From positions 1,674,001 through 1,738,000 of the forward strand of contig NZ_CP182947.1 of assembly GCF_048320135.1 (NCBI RefSeq): DNA of 64,000 bases. Reading direction: 5' to 3'. Origin of the DNA: Ideonella_A sakaiensis_A. Its GTDB lineage: Bacteria > Pseudomonadota > Gammaproteobacteria > Burkholderiales > Burkholderiaceae_C. Under the pieces are notes generated by a model. The model did not search any database, was not told the origin of the DNA, and worked only from the letters and a program-made list of their open reading frames with translations. Shown one piece after another: positions 57,601-64,000 of the stretch; position 1 is the first letter of the stretch, and each line of letters starts with the position of its first letter. A program made the translations under genes and the position numbers.

Positions 57601-60600
57601 GTTGCGGACCAGGTCAGCACGTCGCCGACATCGATGTCGGTGAAGCTGGCCGACGGCACCGTGAAGGCAAACGGCAGGTCCTGCGTCGCAGCCTGATCCG
57701 CCAGCGGCTGAGCCAGCACCGGCGCATCGTTGACATTCGCGACGGTCAGCGTGAAGTCTCCGGAGGCGCTCGCCAATGCGAGATCGGTCGCGGTGACGCG
57801 AACGGTGAGAACGCCGACATCGCCATTCGCCGGCGTGCCGCTGAAGGTTCGCGTCGCCGCATCAAAGCTGAGCCAGATCGGCAGCGCCGATCCATTCGAC
57901 AACGTTGCGGACCAGGTCAGCACATCGCCGGCATCGATGTCGGCGAAGGACGTGACCGGAACCGTGTAGCTGAAAGGCAGATCCTGCGTCGCAGCCTGAT
58001 CCGCCAGCGGCTGAGCCAGCACCGGCGCATCGTTGACATTCGCAATGCTCAGTGTGAAGTCGCCGAAGGCGCTTGCCAGCGCGAGGTCGGTTACCGTGAC
58101 GCGCACGGAGACGATGCCGACATCGCCATTCGCCGGCGTGCCGCTGAAGGTCTTGGTCGCGGCATCAAAGCTCAGCCACGCCGGCAGCGCCGCGCCGTTC
58201 GCCAGCGTTGCGGACCAGGTCAGCATATCGCCGGCATCGATATCGGCGAAGCTGGCTGCTGGCACCGTGTAGACAAACGGCAAATCCTGCGCCGCGGCCT
58301 GGTCCGCCAACGGCTGGACCAGCGTCGGCGCATCGTTGACATTCGCAATGCTCAGTGTGAAGTCGCCGAAGGCGCTTGCCAGCGCTAAGTCGGTCACGGT
58401 GACGCGCACGGAGACGATGCCGACATCGGCATTGCCTGGCGTGCCGGCGAAGGTCCGAGTCGCGGCATCAAAGCTCAACCACGCCGGCAGCGCCGCGCCG
58501 TTCGCCAACGTTGCGGACCAAGTCAGCACGTCGCCGGCATCGATGTCGGTGAAGCTGGCCGACGGCACCGTAGAGGCAAACGGCAGATCCTGCGTTGCCG
58601 ACTGGTTGGCCAGCGGCGTCACCAGCACCGGCGCGTCGTTGACATTCGCCACCGTCAGCAAAAAATCGTCGGCGATCGACGCCCCTGCCCCATCGGTTGC
58701 GGTCACCCGCAGCGACACGACACCGACATCGCCGTTGCCCGGCGTGCCGCTGAAAGTCCGGCTCGCGGCATCGAAGGACAGCCACGACGGCATCGCGTTG
58801 CCATTGCTCTGGCTGGCGCTGTAGAACAAGCCGTCGCCGGCGTCGATGTCGACGAAGCTTGCCGCATCGACGCTGTAGACAAATGGCGAGCCCTGGCTGG
58901 CGGCCTGGTCGGGCAGCGGCAAAACCAGCGTCGGCGCATCGTTGACGTTCGATACCGTCAGCACAAATTCGTCGAAGGCGTTGGCAAGCGAGCCGTCGGT
59001 CACGGTGACGCGCACAGTCAGCACACCGACCTCGGCATTGGTCGGCGTGCCGCTGAAGGTCCGCGTTGCAGCGTCGAAGCCCAGCCACGCCGGCAGCGCC
59101 GCGCCGCTGGCCAGCGTTGCCGACCAGACCAGCGTATCGCCGGCGTCGATATCGCTAAACGACGCCAGCGGCACCACATAGGCAAACGGCAGATCCTGCG
59201 TTGCCGACTGGTCGACCAGCGGCTGGTCCAGCGTCGGCGCATCGTTGACGTTGGCGACCGTCAGCGTGAAATCGTCGAACACCGACGCGCCGCCGTTGTC
59301 GGTGGCCTCGACGCGAACTGAAATCGTGCCGACATCGCTGTTGGCGGGCGTGCCGCTGAAGGTCCGCGTCGCCGCGTCGAAGACCAGCCAGGCCGGCAAG
59401 GCGCTGCCGTCGGTCCGGGTCGCGTCGAAACTCAGGCTGTCGAGCAGGTCCGGATCGGAGAAGGTGTCGGCCGGTACCGTGAAGCTGAAAACCACAGCTT
59501 GCGTCGCGAACTTGTCGGCCAACGGATTGACAAGCACCGGCTGCGAATTGAGCGGCACGACCGTCAACGTGAAATCGGCATCGACGCTGGCGCCTGCGAG
59601 GTCGGTCGCGGTGAAACGCAGGTTGACCGGCCCGAGATCGAGCACACCGGGCGTTCCGCTGAGGGTCCGCGTCGACGCATCGAAGCTGAGCCAGCCCGGC
59701 AATGCGGCGCCCGACGTCTGCTTCGCGGCGAGCGTCAGCACGTCGCCGGCATCGACATCGGCAAAGCTGTCGGCCGGCAAGGTGAAGACGAACGGCACGC
59801 CGAGCGTCGCACCCTTGTTGGCGATCGGCCGGGCCAGCGTCGGCGCATCGTTGACATTGGCGACCGTCAGCACGAAGTCGCCATGCACCGACGCCAGCGA
59901 TGAATCGGTTGCGGTGACGCGCACCGTGATGCTGCCAACGTCGGCGTTGCGCGGCGTGCCGCTGAAGCTGCGTGTCGCCGCATCGAAGCTCAGCCACGAC
60001 GGCAGAGCCGCGCCGCTGGCCTGGGTTGCGGTGATGCTCAACACATCGTCGGCATCGATGTCGACGAAGGTTCCGGCGCCGACCGTGAAGGCGAAAGCGA
60101 CATCCTGCGTGGCGGCCTGATCGGGCAGCGGCGCACTCAGCATCGGCGCATCGTTAACGTTGTCGACGGTGATCAGAAAGTCGTCGAAGACGCTGGCGCC
60201 AGCGAGGTCGGTTGCAGTCACCCGCACCGTCCATACACCGACATCGGCATTGAGCGGCGTGCCGCTGAAACGCAGCGTTGCCGCGTCGAAGCTCAGCCAC
60301 GCGGGCAGCGCGGCGCCGCCGGCCAGCGATGCGGAGAACGTCAGCACGTCGCCGGCATCGGCATCGGCATCGGCAAAGCTGGCAGCGTCTATCACCAGGC
60401 TGAACGGCAGGTTCTCGACCGCGCTTGCATCGGGCAGCGGCGTGACCAGCGTCGGCGCGTCGTTGACAGCAGCAACTGTCAGCAAGAAGTCGTCGAAGAC
60501 GCTCGCGCCGGCCAGATCGGTGGCCGTCACGCGGATGGTGATCGCTCCGACATCGGCATTGCCCGGCGTGCCACTGAAGCTGCGTGTCGCGGCATCGAAG

Positions 60601-63600
60601 GCGAGCCAGTCCGGCAAGGCGCCGCCGCCGGCCAATGTCGCAGTAAATCCGAGCACATCGCCGGCATCGATATCGACAAAATGGCCACCGCCGATGCTGT
60701 AGTTGAATGGGCTGCCTTCCGGAGCAGACTGGTCGGGCAGCGGCGTTGCGAGAATCGGCGCGTCGTTGACATCGGCGACGACGATCGCAAATTCGCCGAA
60801 GGCGCTACGCGCGGTGGTATCGGTCGCGGTGACGCGCACGGTGATCGTGCCGACATCGGCGTTGCGCGGTGTGCCGGTAAAACGCAGCGTCGCCGGATCG
60901 AAGCCGAGCCAGCCCGGCAGCGGGCCGCCGCCGGACAAGCTCGCCGACCAGGTCAACATGTCGCCCGGATCGGCATCGGTGAAGCTCGATGGATCGAGGC
61001 TGACATCAAACAGCAGATCCTGCGTCGCGGCGCGGTCGGGCAAGGCCGATTGCAGCACCGGCGCATCGGGCACCGCCGCGATCGTGATCGTCAGCCAGCG
61101 GACCGTCGGGTCGGTATCGATGCCGCCGTTGTCGGTGCCACCGTCGTCGCGGACCTGGAAACCGATTGCGACACTGCCGCTGGCATCGGCTGCCGGCCGG
61201 TAGACGAGGCCGCCGGCGTCGATGTCGGCAATGTCGATGAAGCTGCCGGCGGCGACAACGGCGCCGTACAGCCGCAGCGTGCCGTCGGCCGGAACCGCGT
61301 CGATCAGCACACCGGCCATCGCATTCGGCGGCGAATCGCCGGTGTCGCTGAAGCCGAAATCCGCCCGCGTGATCGTCAGCACACCGTCTTCGAGCATCGC
61401 GAGGCCGGTATCGGCGCCGCTCGGCGCGGCATTGACGGCGTTGACGCTGATCGACACCGCGGTCACCGCCGAGTCGGCCAGCCCGTCGTTGGCACGGTAG
61501 CTGAATCCGTCGCTGCCGCTGAAGCCGGCATTCGGCGTATAGCTGAACGAGCCGTCGGCATTCAGCGTCAGCGCACCGTTTGCCGCTGTCGAAACGAGCA
61601 CCGCGGTCAGCCGGTCGCCGTCGGCATCGCTGTCGTTGGCGAGCACACCGTCGGCGCCAACCACCGACAGGCTGCCGTTTTTCTGCACCGCGTAGGCGTC
61701 GGCCCTGCCGACCGGCTCGATATTGGCGCCGGCATAACGCAGCGTCGTCGTGCCGATGTTCGAGTCGCCGCTGCCGTCCCAGGCAACAAAGGTGATGAGC
61801 CGCGGCGTCGTCGTCGGCGTCGCCGCGGTGTTGTTGTAGGTGACGGTGCGCAGCACCTTCTGATAGTTCGCGACCGAATTGCTGCCGGTCAGCAGCAGCG
61901 TGCCGGTGGCTGCGTTGTAGTTCGCGATGATCGCGGTGCCGGCAATGTTGGCGGCCAGCACTTCGGCAGCGCCGTCAAGCTGGTTGGTGATCCTGACGGT
62001 CAGCCGCTGCAGGTTGGCGCTGTTCGGATCGGTGATCGTCGCATCGAGGTCGGCGATCAGCACCGGGCCGAGGCCGGTGCGGAAATTGGCCTTGTAGTCG
62101 GCGCCGGTCGCGCCGGAACTGTCGTTCACGTCGAGATCGAGCAGCGGCGCATTGCCGACGACGATGTCGACGCCGTCGCTGCCGCTCATCGGCCCGCCGC
62201 TGCCGGTGGCGCCGAGATCCTCGACCGTCAGCGACACGCGAGCGACGCCGATGAAGCCGAGGTTCGGCTTGAAAACCAACCCGTCGAGCGCGGCATTGAT
62301 GTCGGCCAGCGTGCCGGTAAAAACCATCACCGCATCGTCGACGCCGTCGCCACTCGTGAAAACGAGCGGCGACTGGCGCTGCATCGTCTGCAGGCCGATG
62401 CCCGATTTGTCGCCGTCGAGGTTGTCGGTCGAATAGGCGATGCGGAAGACGCCGTTCGCCGCCAGGCCGATCGCCGGCGCAAGCTGGTCGCCGGCGGTGG
62501 CGATATTGACGCGCTGCTCGAGGCCGCCGACGCCGCCGGCAGAGAAACTGCGGCTGAATATGCCCTGGCCATTGCCGCCGCCGCCGTCGGACGACTGCCA
62601 GGCAAAAGCCAGCGCACCGCTGTCGTTGATCGCGACGGTCGGCGCCGTCTGCTGCCCGGCGGTGGTCAGGTTGACGAGAAATTCGCTGCCGAGCGGATTG
62701 CCGGCTGCATCGAAGCGGCGCGCCACGATGCCGTTGTTGTCGGAATCTCGCCCCTGCCAGACAGCAACCCATTGCCCGGCCGCATTCATCGCCAGCCGCG
62801 GCGCGACCTGCGAATCGACAACGTTCGAATTGACGACAAATTCGCCGCCGAGTGCATTGCCCGCCGCATCGAAGCGCCTTGCGAGGATGCCGCTGCCGTC
62901 GGCATCGCGGCCCTGCCAGGCGACGACAAAATTGCCGCTGCCATCCATCGCGACGACCGGCACCGTCTGGTCGTTGGCGGTCACGACGTTGACCAGCGTT
63001 TCGTCGCCCGCCTGCTGGCCATTGGCGTCGAAGCGTTGCATGTAGATGCCTTCGCCGCTGGCGTCGGCCGACTGCCAGACGACGACGAAGGCGCCGCTCG
63101 CGGTCAGCGCGACGCCCGGCGCCACCTGGTCGCCGGAGATCGTCGTGTTGACCCGCGTTTCGACGCCGATCTTCTGGCCGGCCAGATCGAGGCGCTGTAC
63201 ATAAATGCCGCGGCCGCTGCCATCCTGGTTGTCGCTGACCCAGGCGACCACATAACCGGCGGCAGGATCGGCGGCGACAACCGGCGCCAACTGGTCGGCC
63301 GGGATCCAGGTATTGACGCCGATCTGCCCGCCGAGCCGCGCGCCGCTGGCATCGAAACGCTGCGCGAAGATGCCGCGCCCCAACGCACCGCCGGCATTGC
63401 TGGTCCAGACGACAAGGTGGCTGCCGTCGGGCAGCATCGCGATGCGCGCCTCGTTCTGCTCACCGAGCGTCGTCGTATTGGCGATTGCGGTCGTGCCGAG
63501 CCGGCCGTCGAGTGTTGCCGTGCCGTTGCTGACCGTCAGCGTCACGCGCACCGGGCTGTTGCCGGAATCGTCGATCACCGTCAAGAGATTCGGCGCCGCC

Positions 63601-64000
63601 GTGCTGAGGATCAGCGCTGTATCGACGGCGGTGCGCTGCGGCGCCGGCACGACGACCTTCGGCGCCGCATTGACCGCGCCCGGCACGACGGTGAGCAGCA
63701 CGACCGCGTTGTCGCGCAATGCGCCGCCGGTGCCGACGTTGCCCTGGTCGTCGACGCTGATCTCGATTGCCGCATCACCGGTGAACTGCGTCGGCATCTG
63801 CAGCGAAAGGCCGTTCAACGCATTGTTCAGCTGCACCAGCGTCGCGGTGAAGGTCATGGTTGCATCGGCGGTACCGTCGCCGAGAGTGAACTGCAGGCCC
63901 TGCAGCGTGCCGAGCGTCACCAGGCCCTGCTGCGAACGGATCGTCACCAGCAGCTTCTTCGTGTCGGCGTCCGGATCAGCGACCGTGATCGCGCGGCCGG
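54612..64000 (-). CDS. Second giant Ig/cadherin-repeat surface protein (N-terminus beyond right edge)
   Basis: At least 3,129 residues; the frame is open to the right edge and reads as repeat protein there (ITVADPDADTKKLLVTIRSQ), so the start lies outside. From the visible N-terminal side: a cadherin-like module, a block of about seven propeller-like VVVWQSADASGEGIYMQRF repeats (62.4-63.5 kb), and an Ig module with ANIEPVGRADAYAVQKNGS. About seventeen dystroglycan-type modules of about 101 residues follow (55.9-61.0 kb, motif LPAWLSFDAATRTFSGTP). The C-terminus repeats the architecture of the other giant: coil (RFDDLHHQMQDLGEQQRRM), membrane helix (SGLSLGYVVWLIRGG), LPAWQLIDPMPVLAAGG, then WFGG and VEKLFERKG. 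Most likely an anchored or exported adhesin, first known gene of the locus. Confidence 0.88.
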   Translation of the reverse strand, partial: GRAITVADPDADTKKLLVTIRSQQGLVTLGTLQGLQFTLGDGTADATMTFTATLVQLNNALNGLSLQMPTQFTGDAAIEISVDDQGNVGTGGALRDNAVVLLTVVPGAVNAAPKVVVPAPQRTAVDTALILSTAAPNLLTVIDDSGNSPVRVTLTVSNGTATLDGRLGTTAIANTTTLGEQNEARIAMLPDGSHLVVWTSNAGGALGRGIFAQRFDASGARLGGQIGVNTWIPADQLAPVVAADPAAGYVVAWVSDNQDGSGRGIYVQRLDLAGQKIGVETRVNTTISGDQVAPGVALTASGAFVVVWQSADASGEGIYMQRFDANGQQAGDETLVNVVTANDQTVPVVAMDGSGNFVVAWQGRDADGSGILARRFDAAGNALGGEFVVNSNVVDSQVAPRLAMNAAGQWVAVWQGRDSDNNGIVARRFDAAGNPLGSEFLVNLTTAGQQTAPTVAINDSGALAFAWQSSDGGGGNGQGIFSRSFSAGGVGGLEQRVNIATAGDQLAPAIGLAANGVFRIAYSTDNLDGDKSGIGLQTMQRQSPLVFTSGDGVDDAVMVFTGTLADINAALDGLVFKPNLGFIGVARVSLTVEDLGATGSGGPMSGSDGVDIVVGNAPLLDLDVNDSSGATGADYKANFRTGLGPVLIADLDATITDPNSANLQRLTVRITNQLDGAAEVLAANIAGTAIIANYNAATGTLLLTGSNSVANYQKVLRTVTYNNTAATPTTTPRLITFVAWDGSGDSNIGTTTLRYAGANIEPVGRADAYAVQKNGSLSVVGADGVLANDSDADGDRLTAVLVSTAANGALTLNADGSFSYTPNAGFSGSDGFSYRANDGLADSAVTAVSISVNAVNAAPSGADTGLAMLEDGVLTITRADFGFSDTGDSPPNAMAGVLIDAVPADGTLRLYGAVVAAGSFIDIADIDAGGLVYRPAADASGSVAIGFQVRDDGGTDNGGIDTDPTVRWLTITIAAVPDAPVLQSALPDRAATQDLLFDVSLDPSSFTDADPGDMLTWSASLSGGGPLPGWLGFDPATLRFTGTPRNADVGTITVRVTATDTTARSAFGEFAIVVADVNDAPILATPLPDQSAPEGSPFNYSIGGGHFVDIDAGDVLGFTATLAGGGALPDWLAFDAATRSFSGTPGNADVGAITIRVTATDLAGASVFDDFLLTVAAVNDAPTLVTPLPDASAVENLPFSLVIDAASFADADADAGDVLTFSASLAGGAALPAWLSFDAATLRFSGTPLNADVGVWTVRVTATDLAGASVFDDFLITVDNVNDAPMLSAPLPDQAATQDVAFAFTVGAGTFVDIDADDVLSITATQASGAALPSWLSFDAATRSFSGTPRNADVGSITVRVTATDSSLASVHGDFVLTVANVNDAPTLARPIANKGATLGVPFVFTLPADSFADVDAGDVLTLAAKQTSGAALPGWLSFDASTRTLSGTPGVLDLGPVNLRFTATDLAGASVDADFTLTVVPLNSQPVLVNPLADKFATQAVVFSFTVPADTFSDPDLLDSLSFDATRTDGSALPAWLVFDAATRTFSGTPANSDVGTISVRVEATDNGGASVFDDFTLTVANVNDAPTLDQPLVDQSATQDLPFAYVVPLASFSDIDAGDTLVWSATLASGAALPAWLGFDAATRTFSGTPTNAEVGVLTVRVTVTDGSLANAFDEFVLTVSNVNDAPTLVLPLPDQAASQGSPFVYSVDAASFVDIDAGDGLFYSASQSNGNAMPSWLSFDAASRTFSGTPGNGDVGVVSLRVTATDGAGASIADDFLLTVANVNDAPVLVTPLANQSATQDLPFASTVPSASFTDIDAGDVLTWSATLANGAALPAWLSFDAATRTFAGTPGNADVGIVSVRVTVTDLALASAFGDFTLSIANVNDAPTLVQPLADQAAAQDLPFVYTVPAASFADIDAGDMLTWSATLANGAALPAWLSFDAATKTFSGTPANGDVGIVSVRVTVTDLALASAFGDFTLSIANVNDAPVLAQPLADQAATQDLPFSYTVPVTSFADIDAGDVLTWSATLSNGSALPIWLSFDAATRTFSGTPANGDVGVLTVRVTATDLALASASGDFTLTVANVNDAPVLAQPLADQAATQDLPFAFTVPSASFTDIDVGDVLTWSATLSNGAALPAWLSFDAATRTFAGTPGNSDVGIVSVRVTVTDLALASASGDFKLTVANVNDAPTLVQPLTDQAATQDLPFVYTVPAASFADIDAGDVLTWSATLSNGSALPAWLGFNAASRTFSGMPGNADVGLFTVRITVTDAALASAFGDLTLTVANVNDAPTLTRPIPDQRATKGVPFAFTFAGDIFADVDAGDLLIYSATLSSGAALPGWLLFDAATRTLSGTPAASDVGTVGLRITATDIAGTAVNADFSLDVAAVNAPPVLAVPLADASATEDMPFAFTVPAGTFTDPDLFDTLLLSATRSNGSALPGWLVFDAATRSFSGTPGNADVGVLALRVTATNHAGASVFDDFLLTVANVNDAPVRVSPLADQSATQDLPFVHVVPVGTFTDIDAGDTLAWSATLADGSALPAWLLFDAATRSFSGTPGNADVGTLTVRVTVSDAALASAFGDFTLTVANVNDAPTLVQPLADQSATQDLPFAFTVPMATFADIDAGDTLVWSATLADGLALPAWLLFDAATRSFSGTPGNADVGTLAIRVTVTDAALASASGDFKLTVANVNDAPILLAPLPDQIATEDQPFAITIDRDAFADIDAGDRLVFSATLADGSALPGWLRFDAATLRFSGTPGIEDGGATWAIDVIAADAAGASVASRFQLQVLGINHAPRLALPIDGQKVTANERLLMKLPPATFVDPDAGDVLVYRATLLDGSALPRWLRFDPVELSFSGQPARADVGRLAVRIIATDAAGALAQAVFVVDVADVRALPEAFQPVFLEPEQNSARAASRAAISEPPAAPPAARGLVAAPADAAGRAAAAEKTSLLAGTVAEFRSLAVERKVAAGDESMRTGSRSDAILAALPAAQFDELQVHSMSRLLLSDDLLGRFDDLHHQMQDLGEQQRRMLASSLAISSGLSLGYVVWLIRGGVLVSSMLSALPAWQLIDPMPVLAAGGAGARTRGGRWFGGADTADGDEVEKLFERKGSKKPPQPVPTTD
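55906..60762 (-). repeat. Tandem repeat array of about 303 bp in the second giant gene
   Basis: The marker GCATCGTTGAC or a close variant recurs at 55906, 56209, 56512, 56818, 57118, 57421, 57724, 58027, 58330, 58633, 58936, 59239, 59845, 60148, 60457 and 60760. Most steps are exactly 303 bp, with one double step and a few of 300-309 bp. Each unit encodes one dystroglycan-type cadherin module of about 101 residues. Units between 57.1 and 58.6 kb are the most alike, which points to recent duplication or gene conversion. Confidence 0.9.

Overview
The window is GC-rich bacterial chromosome, densely packed with genes on both strands. The gene families suggest a betaproteobacterium, most likely order Burkholderiales: a transketolase-GAPDH cluster, class 1B SAM decarboxylase, MurU, RdgC, AhpC/AhpF, and a homogentisate cluster carrying a DUF2783 gene. 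This placement is inferred from gene content only. No rRNA, tRNA, CRISPR array, prophage or complete insertion sequence was seen.

Left part (1-15.8 kb): housekeeping genes. A leftward cluster reads tkt, then a TonB-C-like exported protein, then gap (cut by the left edge). Going rightward are speD-murU (4-bp overlap), a leftward CDF metal exporter, pepP, a diguanylate cyclase, a small membrane protein, a DUF924 protein, rdgC, two flavin enzymes and a degenerate HD-GYP-like protein. Then come leftward ahpC and ahpF, separated by a hairpin plus T-run that probably lowers ahpF transcription.

Middle part (16-33 kb): accessory metabolism. It holds a variant metallophosphoesterase, a RelE/ParE toxin-antitoxin pair, and a leftward iclR-phnD-phnE-phnC group. 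A rightward aromatic-degradation operon follows: MBL-fold protein, FAD monooxygenase, DUF2783, hmgA, fahA. The iclR/MBL divergent gap has a near-consensus promoter covered by two identically spaced TTTG-N7-CAAA dyads. An 885-bp gene-free stretch after fahA holds a symmetric composite element: REP-like ends facing inward, and two divergent copies of a structured repeat whose stems differ in sequence but still pair. An MHS-family transporter, an N-formylglutamate amidohydrolase, a VF530 protein, a ProQ/FinO RNA-binding protein, a DUF3309 peptide and a sorbosone-dehydrogenase-like lipoprotein follow.

Right part (33.9-64 kb): a leftward locus devoted to giant surface proteins. In transcription order it has a giant repeat protein running off the right edge (at least 3,129 residues), a HlyD-like adaptor, a 5,042-residue DUF4347/beta-helix/Ig-cadherin repeat protein, a hybrid sensor kinase with HPt domain, and a REC-GGDEF(degenerate)-EAL regulator. 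The last three genes overlap by 4 bp. The two giants share a C-terminal coil-membrane-tail module. The layout suggests cyclic-di-GMP-linked control of giant adhesins, which is the most system-like feature of the window.
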